Shown here piece by piece: positions 26,361 to 34,548 of a DNA stretch of 64,000 nucleotides; the stretch's first letter is position 1; each line of letters starts with the position of its first letter. The notes under the pieces are model-generated. The model did no database searches and was not told the DNA's origin. It was given only the letters and a program-made list of their open reading frames with translations. Origin of the DNA: Acetatifactor sp. (GTDB taxonomy: Bacteria > Bacillota > Clostridia > Lachnospirales > Lachnospiraceae); assembly GCA_024693365.1 (NCBI GenBank), contig JAILLF010000012.1, positions 29,277 through 93,276 on the forward strand. The letters run 5' to 3'. The translations under genes were made by a program, and so were the position numbers.

Positions 26361-29300
26361 TTATTCTTCCGTAAACACAACGGGTTCTACGGTCTTTTCC
26401 TGCTTCTCCGCCTTCTCCTTCTTTTTGTCGCGGCCACGCGTAAATATGTCATATACGCAAGGGATTACTACCAGGGTAAGCACGGTTCCGTAGAGCAGGC
26501 CGCCGATGGTAACGATAGCCATGGGCTTACCCATTGCAGATCCCATGTCGTTGGAAAATACCATGGTGGAAAGTGCAAGGATTGTCGTCAGCGCAGTCAT
26601 CAACACGGGGCGAAGTCTCGTCTTTCCTGCAGTCAGAATGGCTTCACGGCGGCTCATGCCTTCATCCCGGAGTTGATTCATGTAATCAATCAGCACAATG
26701 CCGTTATTCACGATAATGCCGGACAGCATTACGAAACCGATCATTGCGACAACGCTGATCTCACTTTTGCTGAAATACAGTCCGAGGAAGCCTCCGGTAA
26801 ACGCAAGCGGTATCGTAAACATGATAATGAACGGTGACAAAAGGGACTGGAACTGCGCCACCATGATCAGATACATGAATACCACGGCCAGTATCAGCAT
26901 CAGAATGAGCTGCCCCATGGCATCATTGATGGTTTCGTTTTCTCCCGAGAATACCAGTCGGTATCCCTCTGGCATCTGATAATCTTTTAACCGTGCCTCG
27001 AGCACCGTTGAAACCTTACCGATATTGTAACCGTCGGCAATCTTTGCACTGACGGAAATGTATCTGGACTGGTCAATTCTGTTAATGGAATCCAGCGACT
27101 TTTCATCCTCAAAGTCAGCGATCTCGGAAAGCTTTACCTTGACAGGCGCCTGATTCTCACCCGTTCCGCTCACTTCGATCTGCTTAAGCAATTGTCTGGT
27201 CAGCTCCTCATCACTGTCATTCTTAACGTATACGCTGTAATCCTGGTCATTTCCGGAGAGCACCGTGGAGGCGTTGGCAGCCGCCACCTTCTCCATCACC
27301 TGTGCAAACACCTGTGCCACGGTAAGACCATACTTGACGGCCTCCTCCTTCTTTACGTGGATTCGGAGCTCCGTTCCTGATTCCGCCAGTCCGTCAGACA
27401 CTTCCGCAGTTCCTTCCACTTCCCTGACAATGGCCGCCACCTCTCTGGCAATCGTACGCAAGGTATCCAGATCACGCCCGCGGACTTGAATGGAAATGCC
27501 GCTTCCGCCAAGCGCCGACATGTCCATGCTCGAAGTCTCCACGGAAATCTTTGCCGGAAGGTCCTCCGTCATCTGCAGGATCTGGGCTGCAAGTTCATCA
27601 TTGGTACGCGTCTTGTCTTCCTTTGTCACGACATAGATGGTTGCGGCATTCTCCGCACCGCTTCCGCCGAGCATTCCCAGCACGGAGCTTCCCGAACTTG
27701 TCATTGCGCCGGCATCCGTAACGTCCTCCATCGAAAGCAGCATTTCCACAACCTGATCCGTAACCTCAGCGGTCTCTGACAGCTTGGCGGTATCATCAAG
27801 CGTCACGTTGACGCTCATCTGCGGAGAATCCATGGCAGGCATGAATGCCGTGCCCCTGGAGTATGCCGCATACCCGCTGAGTCCAAGCAGGGCAATCACC
27901 AGAAGGAATACCAATGGTTTTACCTTTAACGCACCTGACAGGAGTTTGCCGTAGCCCTTGATAATCCATTCAAAGAACTTGGTCTCCTTCTTAAGGCTGG
28001 AGCCCGTGAGCATCTTGGACGCCATGGCGGGAACCACGGTGAGTGCAACCGCCAGGCTGGCAAACAGCGAGAATGCGATCGTGAGACCCATGTCCACAAA
28101 GAGCTGCCTTGTAATGCCCTCCGTAAATACGATGGGCAGGAACACGCATACGGTAGTCAGCGTGGAGGCCATGATTGCGCCCGCCACTTCCTTTGCGCCC
28201 TGAATGGCCGCTTCCTTCATGGTCGCACCTTCTCCGCGCATTCGATAAATGTTCTCTATCACGACGATGGAGTTATCCACCAGCATGCCTATGCCCAGAG
28301 CCAATCCGGAAAGTGAAATCACGTTCAGGGTTACGCCTGAGAAGTACATGCAGACAATTGCCGTCACAAGACTGATGGGAATGGAAAATGCCACGACCAA
28401 GGTAGGTCTTAAATCCCGCAGGAAGATCAGCAGGATCAGGATGGCAAGTCCGCCGCCAAACAAAATGTTGCTGAAAATGGAATCCATTACCAGATCGATG
28501 TAGATTCCCTGATCCATCAACGTGATCACGTGAAGATTGGAATCCTCCTTCATCAGCTTGTCAAAGCGTTCTTTTAGTTTGTCGGACACGTCGCCCGTGG
28601 AATATCCGGTCTGCTTCTGCAGGGACAGCATCACGCCTGCGGCGCCGTTAACGTTCGTGTAAATACTGTCGGAGTTGTCCGCATAGAATACGTCAGCCAC
28701 GTCGCCGAGAGTGATGGCTTCCAGGCCTTCCATGTGCAGGTCGATCAAAGGCATTGCCTGCAGTTCCTCGGCGGAGCGTGGCTTGTCACCCACGCGGATC
28801 AGATAGGAAACGCCTTCCTCCGTCACGTAGCCGGCCGGCATGGAGAAATTCTGCGCCTTCAAAAGTCCCTCAACGGTTGCTACCGTAAGAACGTTCTTGA
28901 CGTCAGCCTGTTCATAAGCGCTCTCACGCGCCTCCTCCAGCTGCTTCTCTCCCTCCGCAATCTTCTCAAGAGCCTGATCCAGCTGCTCCTGACCGCTCTT
29001 TAACTGTTCTTCGGCTGCGTCCAGCTGCGACTTTCCGAGCTCCATCTTATATTCGCCGATCGTCAGTCCCGCAGAGGCGTTGGCAAACTCAATGGCCGCC
29101 GTCAATTCTCCCTTTTCCACGGCTTCCAGTCCCTGGTTTACCGTAGCAAGATTGACGTCGAGCATTTTTGAGGTAGACTCGATCGTATTTTGAAGCGTTT
29201 GAATGGTATTCTTTAATACGCCCAGCAGCGTTATCGGATCTTCATCCGGGTTCATCTGCTCCAGACGCGTAAGTGCATCCTTCAGCGCCGGAACCTGTTC

Positions 29301-30503
29301 CGCCGCGTCTTTCAGGAACTGGCTCTGCAGAATCTGTTCCCGCAATGCCTTCAGTGCATCTCTGATCTGCTGCTCCTCGTCCCGTTCCTCTTCCTGTTTC
29401 CCGGCATCATCTGCAGGCGCGCCTTCAGTGCCTTCTGCCCCTTGGCCTTCGCCGGTATTCCCACTGCCTTCCGTGGGTTCTCCGCTTCCTTCCCCAGGCT
29501 CTCCGCTTCCTTCTCCCTCTCCTTCTTCGGGATTCTGCCGCAGTTCGCCAAGCTTTCTGACGTTCTCCCGGAAGGTATCCAGGCGCTTCTCCAGATCATT
29601 TAACTGCCCCATCAGAGGATCGATCACGCCCTTTGCAAGCGTCATGGTGACCTTTGTTGCCTCGAGTTGCGTCTTTGCCGTCGTGAGCATGGATTTCGTC
29701 GCCGCAAGCTGTTTTAAGGTCTCCTCCTGCTTTTCGGCAAGCTGCTGCTTTCCGTCCTCCAGCTGCTTTTGACCGTCGAGGATCCCTTTTTTGCCATCCA
29801 GAATGCCCTGCTTTCCGTCATCCAGTTCCTTCTGGCCGTCCTCAATCTTCTGGCGGCCGTCCGCCAGTTCCTTGGCCGCTTCTTCCATCTTCTTGTCAAT
29901 GGCGGCGCGGATTTTTTCATTCACCTGATCCACCTTTTCCTGGCGGATCATCACGTGTACGCTTTTCTCCAAAAGGCCCGTGGCAGAGGCGGAAGCCACG
30001 CCCTCAATGCTTTCCAGTTCGGGCATCAGCTGATCCTTGACGTAGGTACTGATCTGTGCATCATCCATGCCGTCAACGCCGATCGCGGCGATCATGACGG
30101 GAAGCATGTTGGGATTCAGCTTCATGATCATGGGATTTCCTACGGAATCATCCCATGATCCCTTAATCTGATCTAATTTTTCCCGGATCTCCAAAGAAAT
30201 GGAATCCATGTTGGTAGATTGTGCAAATTCCAATATGACCATGGAATAACTGTCGGATGACACGGACTGTATGCTCTCGATGTTGCTTACCGTCGCCATG
30301 CCTGCCTCGACAGGCTGCGTTACGGTGGTCTCAACGGTTTCCGGGCTTGCTCCTGGATACGTTGTAACAACGATTACGTAGGGTAGACTGATGTTGGGCA
30401 AAAGATCCGTCGTCGTCTTTGTAAAGGCCACGACGCCCAGCACAATGGCCAGAATGACGCCCACAAGAACGGTATATGGTTTTCTAACGCTAAAACCTGA
30501 CAT
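26361..30503 (-). CDS. RND-family efflux transporter with coiled-coil insertion
   Basis: The 1380-residue protein is an AcrB/SwrC-type (HAE1) RND pump: TM1 at about 9-28, LPNISLPYVIVVTTYPGASPETVE, a TM block with LVDNSIVVIENIYRMRGEG (the proton-relay Asp) and a second block ending GIVLIDYMNQLRDEGMSRREAI. Usual members have about 1040 residues. About 340 extra residues sit in the first periplasmic domain (about 200-545): heptad-like DGxxxLxDGK repeats, a Gly/Glu/Pro stretch (about 325-380) and another coil. Two-partner adaptor genes are not next to it. GGAGG lies eight bases before the ATG. Substrates could be drugs, lipids or peptides. Confidence 0.88.
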   Translation of the reverse strand: MSGFSVRKPYTVLVGVILAIVLGVVAFTKTTTDLLPNISLPYVIVVTTYPGASPETVETTVTQPVEAGMATVSNIESIQSVSSDSYSMVILEFAQSTNMDSISLEIREKLDQIKGSWDDSVGNPMIMKLNPNMLPVMIAAIGVDGMDDAQISTYVKDQLMPELESIEGVASASATGLLEKSVHVMIRQEKVDQVNEKIRAAIDKKMEEAAKELADGRQKIEDGQKELDDGKQGILDGKKGILDGQKQLEDGKQQLAEKQEETLKQLAATKSMLTTAKTQLEATKVTMTLAKGVIDPLMGQLNDLEKRLDTFRENVRKLGELRQNPEEGEGEGSGEPGEGSGEPTEGSGNTGEGQGAEGTEGAPADDAGKQEEERDEEQQIRDALKALREQILQSQFLKDAAEQVPALKDALTRLEQMNPDEDPITLLGVLKNTIQTLQNTIESTSKMLDVNLATVNQGLEAVEKGELTAAIEFANASAGLTIGEYKMELGKSQLDAAEEQLKSGQEQLDQALEKIAEGEKQLEEARESAYEQADVKNVLTVATVEGLLKAQNFSMPAGYVTEEGVSYLIRVGDKPRSAEELQAMPLIDLHMEGLEAITLGDVADVFYADNSDSIYTNVNGAAGVMLSLQKQTGYSTGDVSDKLKERFDKLMKEDSNLHVITLMDQGIYIDLVMDSIFSNILFGGGLAILILLIFLRDLRPTLVVAFSIPISLVTAIVCMYFSGVTLNVISLSGLALGIGMLVDNSIVVIENIYRMRGEGATMKEAAIQGAKEVAGAIMASTLTTVCVFLPIVFTEGITRQLFVDMGLTIAFSLFASLAVALTVVPAMASKMLTGSSLKKETKFFEWIIKGYGKLLSGALKVKPLVFLLVIALLGLSGYAAYSRGTAFMPAMDSPQMSVNVTLDDTAKLSETAEVTDQVVEMLLSMEDVTDAGAMTSSGSSVLGMLGGSGAENAATIYVVTKEDKTRTNDELAAQILQMTEDLPAKISVETSSMDMSALGGSGISIQVRGRDLDTLRTIAREVAAIVREVEGTAEVSDGLAESGTELRIHVKKEEAVKYGLTVAQVFAQVMEKVAAANASTVLSGNDQDYSVYVKNDSDEELTRQLLKQIEVSGTGENQAPVKVKLSEIADFEDEKSLDSINRIDQSRYISVSAKIADGYNIGKVSTVLEARLKDYQMPEGYRLVFSGENETINDAMGQLILMLILAVVFMYLIMVAQFQSLLSPFIIMFTIPLAFTGGFLGLYFSKSEISVVAMIGFVMLSGIIVNNGIVLIDYMNQLRDEGMSRREAILTAGKTRLRPVLMTALTTILALSTMVFSNDMGSAMGKPMAIVTIGGLLYGTVLTLVVIPCVYDIFTRGRDKKKEKAEKQEKTVEPVVFTEE

Positions 30504-30670
30504 TTATCAAATCCTCCAAGATTTCGTCCCTTGAACCATGACACTTCTCCCCCATTAAACCGTTTGCCTGTTCCCCATAAGCATTCCGACAAACTTCTCA
30601 ACCCAAAGAATACCACGTTGCCCCTTCAAGATACAATAGCATATTACTGATAAAAATATAAAAAAATCAT

Positions 30671-30698
30671 AAAAAGTGGCCGTTTCAAGCCACTTTTT
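30671..30698 (-). terminator. terminator of the cysS-mrnC-rlmB-sigH operon
   Basis: AAAAAGTGGC and GCCACTTTTT form a 10-base stem with an 8-base loop; on the minus strand it continues TTTTTATGATTTTTT. It lies about 22 bases after the sigH stop. Confidence 0.8.
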
Positions 30699-30720
30699 TC
30701 CATGCATTTTTCACTTTTTG

Positions 30721-31344
30721 TCATTTAAGAATTTTTTTCAATTTCCCCTTCAAACGTTGCAACGCATTGTCCGTAGATTTTTCATTCTTTCCAAGAATCC
30801 TGGCGATCTGCGACGTAGTCATCTGCGCCAGATAAAGATCCAACACCTGCTTTTCAAAGGGACTGAGAGATTCTTCTATGGTCTGCTCCAGTTCCTTGAC
30901 TCTTTCCTTATCCAGCAGCAGGCTCTCGGGATCCTGTCTCGAATCGTCAGCGAGCTCTTCCAGCAAAAACCGCCCTTCGCCGTCCCCCGTGCCGTCCACC
31001 CGGCTATAGAGGGAAATTGCTTCATTCAGCGGCACGTGCTTCTTTCGCCTGGAGGCCTGCACTGCCGTATAGATCTGGCGGTTGATGCAAAGCTCCGCGA
31101 AGGTAAAAAAGCTGGCGTCACGGCCGCTGTCATAATCACGCACGGCCTTAAACAGGCCAATCATGCCCTCTTGGATCAAATCCTCGGTGTCCCCGCCCAG
31201 GATGAACATGCTACGCGCACCCTTACGTACCAAATCCTTATACTTATCACATAGATAATCCGTGATCTCCGTCTCTCCCGCCCGCAGGCGATCGATCAGC
31301 TCCTCGTCCGAGTATCCCTGAAAGTCATTGATTCCGTGCCCCAT
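30721..31344 (-). CDS. sigH: RNA polymerase sigma factor, SigH (Spo0H) family
   Basis: The 207-residue sigma factor has region 2 (YKDLVRKGARSMFILGGDTEDLIQEGMIGLFKAVRDYD, with FFTFAELCINRQIYTAVQASRRKKH) and region 4 helix-turn-helix (LSPFEKQVLDLYLAQMTTSQIARILGKNEKSTDNALQRLKGKLKK). The sequence and its position after cysS-mrnC-rlmB match sigH of Bacillus and Clostridia, which directs early sporulation and post-exponential genes. AGGAGG lies ten bases before the ATG. It is transcribed after rlmB with an 88-base gap in which I see no terminator. Confidence 0.92.
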   Translation of the reverse strand: MGHGINDFQGYSDEELIDRLRAGETEITDYLCDKYKDLVRKGARSMFILGGDTEDLIQEGMIGLFKAVRDYDSGRDASFFTFAELCINRQIYTAVQASRRKKHVPLNEAISLYSRVDGTGDGEGRFLLEELADDSRQDPESLLLDKERVKELEQTIEESLSPFEKQVLDLYLAQMTTSQIARILGKNEKSTDNALQRLKGKLKKILK

Positions 31345-31432
31345 CTGCTTCCTGCCTCCTGAACTCTCCTGCCTTTCCCGGCGTCCGCGGGAAGCTTACA
31401 ATTTCCCTGATACGCCCTTGGTTTATGATATA

Positions 31433-32176
31433 TTATGCCTTCAGACGCTGACGCACGATCTCGTATGCAAGAACGCCCGCCGCCACGGAGGCGTTGAGGG
31501 AATCAATGTTGCCTTTCATGGGGATGGATGCGATCATGTCACAGCTCTCCTTGACAAGTCTTCCCACGCCCTCACCTTCATTGCCGATCACAAGTCCGAT
31601 GGGCCCTTTCAGGTCAAGGTCGTACATGACAGTCCCACCCATGTCGGCGCAAACAAACCAAAGTCCTTCCTTCTTGAGGTCTTCGATCGTCTTGGCAAGA
31701 TTCGTCACCTTTGCAACCGGCGTGTAATTTAGCGCTCCGGCGGAAGTTCTGGCCACCGTGGCCGTAAGGCCTGCCGCGCGGTTCTTCGGAATGATCACGC
31801 CATGTGCGCCCGCAAGGTTAGCGGTACGGATAATGGCTCCAAGATTGTGCGGATCCTCAATGTTGTCAAGCAAAATAAGAAACGGAGGCTCTCCCTTCTC
31901 CTTTGCAGCCTTCAGCATGTCATCCACTTCTGCATATTCATAGGCAGCCGCCACGGCAATGACGCCCTGGTGCTTCCCCGTCTCGGACATCTGATCCAGA
32001 CGCTCCTTCGTCACAAACTTCATCAGAACGTTCTGCTTCTTCGCCTCGCGCTTGATGGTCATGACGGGGCCGTCCTGACAGCCGTCCAGCACGTATAACT
32101 TGTCAATGGTCTTTCCTGAGCGGAACGCCTCGATCACGGCATTTCGTCCCTCTATCGTAAACTCCTGATAACCCAT
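31433..32176 (-). CDS. rlmB: 23S rRNA (guanosine-2'-O-)-methyltransferase RlmB
   Basis: The 247-residue SpoU/TrmH-family enzyme uses S-adenosylmethionine to 2'-O-methylate a guanosine of 23S rRNA (G2251 in E. coli). The N-terminal substrate-binding domain (IEGRNAVIEAFRSG, GKHQGVIA) is followed by the trefoil-knot domain with DNIEDPHNLGAIIRTANLAGAHGVIIP, GLVIGNEGEGVGRLV and DSLNASVAAGVLAYEIVRQR. AGGAG lies six bases before the ATG. It sits 20 bases after mrnC in the conserved Firmicute cluster. Confidence 0.95.
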   Translation of the reverse strand: MGYQEFTIEGRNAVIEAFRSGKTIDKLYVLDGCQDGPVMTIKREAKKQNVLMKFVTKERLDQMSETGKHQGVIAVAAAYEYAEVDDMLKAAKEKGEPPFLILLDNIEDPHNLGAIIRTANLAGAHGVIIPKNRAAGLTATVARTSAGALNYTPVAKVTNLAKTIEDLKKEGLWFVCADMGGTVMYDLDLKGPIGLVIGNEGEGVGRLVKESCDMIASIPMKGNIDSLNASVAAGVLAYEIVRQRLKA

Positions 32177-32196
32177 GGCACTCTCCTTTTATGCTC

Positions 32197-32679
32197 CTAA
32201 TTCAGTCCGTCGAAACCAATCTTCATCAGCTCCAGCATGCGGTCCGTCCGGCCCGCGAGATACAAATATCCTACCAGCGCTTCCAATCCCGTTGCCTTGT
32301 GATAGTCGCTGATGCTGGCGTTCTTTGCCGTCGTGTGCGGTTTTGCGTTGCGTCCCCTGCGGAGCACGTCCGCCTCCTCTTCCGACAAAAGCGGTTTGAT
32401 GATCTCGACAATTTTGGCCTGATTCTCCGCCTTCACGTACTTCACCGTCACGTTATGCAAAGCATTGTTTGCGCGGTTCGCCTGACAGACCACCATGGTG
32501 CGGACCACAAGGCTGTACACGCCGTCACCGATAAAGGCAAGCGCAAGCGGCGAATATGCACGCACGTCCTGCGGCGGACACGGAAACGTTTCTTTGATTT
32601 TATCTAAGATTTCCTGAGATTCCAAAGCTTCCTCCAATTGATTTCTCACTCCGGCCCATAAACTCAGGCCTTCTCCCAC
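32197..32679 (-). CDS. mrnC: Mini-ribonuclease III MrnC
   Basis: MrnC matures the ends of 23S rRNA as a dimeric RNase III domain without a dsRNA-binding domain. The 160-residue frame has YSPLALAFIGDGVYSLVVR (metal-binding Asp), VTVKYVKAENQAKIV, LRRGRNAKPHTTAKNASISDYHKATGLEALVGYLYLAGR (metal-binding Glu in GLEALVGYL). The GTG start at 32679 overlaps cysS by 16 bases; a GTG or TTG slightly downstream is also possible because no strong ribosome binding site stands out. The gene is coupled to cysS. Confidence 0.92.
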   Translation of the reverse strand: MGEGLSLWAGVRNQLEEALESQEILDKIKETFPCPPQDVRAYSPLALAFIGDGVYSLVVRTMVVCQANRANNALHNVTVKYVKAENQAKIVEIIKPLLSEEEADVLRRGRNAKPHTTAKNASISDYHKATGLEALVGYLYLAGRTDRMLELMKIGFDGLN

Positions 32680-34079
32680 AAGGTTCCTTCTCTGGTATCC
32701 TTGAGCACGATGCCCTTCTCCAAAAGCTCTGCGCGGATGGCGTCTGCCAAGGCAAAGTTCTTGTCCTTCTTGGCCTGTGCGCGCTCTGCGATCTTGCCCT
32801 CCACAAAGGCTGCAAGCTCTTCGTCAACGCTCCCTGCCTTCTCTGCCACCGCGGTGGTCAGTTTCAGGGACAACACCTCGTCGAAGCTCTCGGAAAGCGC
32901 AAACTTCGTCGCATCGTTTATGTCAGCCTTCAACACGTCATACAGCACGGTAATTGCCATGGAGGTATTGAAGTCATCGCAGAGTGCCGCTTCAAATTTC
33001 CCGCGATACTCGGCAAACGCCTTCTGATCCACCTCTCCCTCCTTATTCAGGGAAGCGATCCTTTTTACCAGCTTATCATAAGCCTGGGCCACGTTGTCCA
33101 GATTCTCATAAGAGAATTCCAGTGGCTTGCGATAATGACTCAGCAGGCAGAACATGCGATATGCCAGGGGATCATAGCCCTTAGACTCCAAAAGGGATAC
33201 GGTGAGAAAATCTCCCTTGGACTTGCTCATCTTACCCGTCTTGTCATTTAAGTGATGCACGTGGAACCAGTAATTGCACCACTTGTGTCCAAGGTAGGAC
33301 TCACTCTGCGCGATCTCATTCGTGTGGTGCGGGAAGATGTTGTCCACGCCGCCGCAGTGAATGTCCATGAACTCGCCGAGGTGCTTTAGGCTGATGCAGG
33401 AGCACTCGATGTGCCATCCGGGATAGCCGACGCCCCAGGGGCTCTCCCACTTGAGCTCCTGGTCATCAAATTTTGACTTTGTGAACCAAAGCACAAAATC
33501 ACTCTTGTTTCTCTTGTTTCCGTCCTCTTCCACGTCGTCGCGAACGCCCACGAGAAGCTCTTCCTCGCTGTGATTGGAAAGAACGTAATACTCCTTTAGC
33601 TTCGAGGTGTCAAAATACACGTTGCCGCCTGCCAGGTAAGCATAGCCCTTGTCGATCAGCCCGCTGATCATCTTGATAAACTCCGGGATGCAATTGGTTG
33701 CCGGCTCCACGACGTCAGGCATCTTGATGTTGAGCTTTGCGCAATCGGAGAAGAAGGCATCCGTGTAGAATTTCGCAATCTCCATGACAGTCTTGTGCTC
33801 ACGCTTTGCGCCCTTGAGCATCTTGTCCTCGCCCGTGTCCGCATCACTCGAAAGATGACCGACGTCCGTGACGTTCATGACGCGCTTTACGTCATATCCC
33901 ACGTAACGGAGCGTCTTCTCAAGAATATCCTCACAGATATAAGTTCTAAGATTTCCAATGTGTGCAAAATGATATACGGTCGGGCCACAGGTATACATGC
34001 TAACCTTTCCGTCAACGTTCGGCACAAACAATTCTTCCTTTTTTGTCAGCGTGTTGTAAAACCTTACCTTGTTCTCCAT
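32664..34079 (-). CDS. cysS: cysteinyl-tRNA synthetase
   Basis: The 471-residue class I synthetase charges tRNA-Cys. Residues 40-43 are HIGN (HIGH motif), Cys 31 and the later GWHIECSCIS and HHTNEIAQSE hold the zinc site, and KMSKSKGD is present. Length is usual. The ATG at 34079 has AGAGG nine bases upstream; the in-frame ATG at 34088 sits too close to the GGAGAGG. A T-box leader with a UGC specifier precedes the gene, so it is induced when tRNA-Cys is uncharged, and mrnC, rlmB and sigH would share that control. Confidence 0.96.
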   Translation of the reverse strand: MENKVRFYNTLTKKEELFVPNVDGKVSMYTCGPTVYHFAHIGNLRTYICEDILEKTLRYVGYDVKRVMNVTDVGHLSSDADTGEDKMLKGAKREHKTVMEIAKFYTDAFFSDCAKLNIKMPDVVEPATNCIPEFIKMISGLIDKGYAYLAGGNVYFDTSKLKEYYVLSNHSEEELLVGVRDDVEEDGNKRNKSDFVLWFTKSKFDDQELKWESPWGVGYPGWHIECSCISLKHLGEFMDIHCGGVDNIFPHHTNEIAQSESYLGHKWCNYWFHVHHLNDKTGKMSKSKGDFLTVSLLESKGYDPLAYRMFCLLSHYRKPLEFSYENLDNVAQAYDKLVKRIASLNKEGEVDQKAFAEYRGKFEAALCDDFNTSMAITVLYDVLKADINDATKFALSESFDEVLSLKLTTAVAEKAGSVDEELAAFVEGKIAERAQAKKDKNFALADAIRAELLEKGIVLKDTREGTLWEKA

Positions 34080-34109
34080 AGCTTTCATCCTCTCCTTCTA
34101 TTGTAAAAC

Positions 34110-34425
34110 TCTTAAAGCATCTGACGCGTGATCCGTCAAGTGCTTTAAAACAAAAAGGAACAATCCATCTAAGAGACGAATTGTTCCGCGGTTCCACTCT
34201 ACTTAAGGGGCATGCCCCTTCCCTTGACGGCTTAACGCGCCCATACGTACTTGGATACTAGGCTTCCCCAAGTCTGCTCCCGGATGCACTTCCTTCTCCC
34301 AAGACCGGGCAAGCTTTCAGCCGATGACGTGCCCTCTCTGTGATCCCTTTCGGAAAAGTACTCTCTCCGTTCTTCGCTTTTTCCAGGGTGAAAACCATTC
34401 TTTTTCACCCGCGATAAATTTAATG
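34110..34425 (-). promoter_or_regulatory. T-box riboswitch (tRNA-Cys) of cysS
   Basis: The minus-strand leader contains the T-box motif TAGAGTGGAACCGCGG (34201-34186), whose 5' part pairs with the tRNA acceptor end. A specifier-loop region reads GGAAGUGCAUCC (UGC = Cys) at about 34286-34297. The terminator GGAACAAT/ATTGTTCC followed by TTTTT lies at 34153-34187, mutually exclusive with the antiterminator. An additional hairpin (TTAAAGCA...TGCTTTAA, about 34111-34148) lies between this terminator and the ribosome binding site. This region is the whole gap between cysS and its promoter. Confidence 0.9.
34150..34188 (-). terminator. regulated terminator of the T-box leader
   Basis: GGAACAAT and ATTGTTCC form the stem and five T follow on the minus strand. 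It overlaps the T-box sequence, so pairing of tRNA-Cys to the T-box should prevent it. Confidence 0.85.
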
Positions 34426-34434
34426 CTTATTGAC

Positions 34435-34463
34435 AGAATATGCAAATTTTAAAAATTTGTCAA
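34435..34463 (-). promoter_or_regulatory. promoter of the cysS operon
   Basis: On the minus strand TTGACA (34463-34458) and TATTCT (34440-34435) lie 17 bases apart, about ten bases before the T-box leader. The stretch 34464-34548 toward aspS contains only weak pairing (CATCTGC/GCAGATG) and no gene. Confidence 0.8.
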
Positions 34464-34548
34464 CCCATTTTTTTGCGAGGCAACGAAAACCAAATAAAAA
34501 CATCAGCCGCGAAGCGACTTCGTCTGCAAAGCAGATGGTTTTGATGCG

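Noticed and set aside
34464..34548. Possible terminator for aspS
   Set aside because: Only short interrupted pairings (CATCTGC/GCAGATG and GAAGCGACTTC) are seen, and the T tract is not adjacent; not strong enough to annotate.
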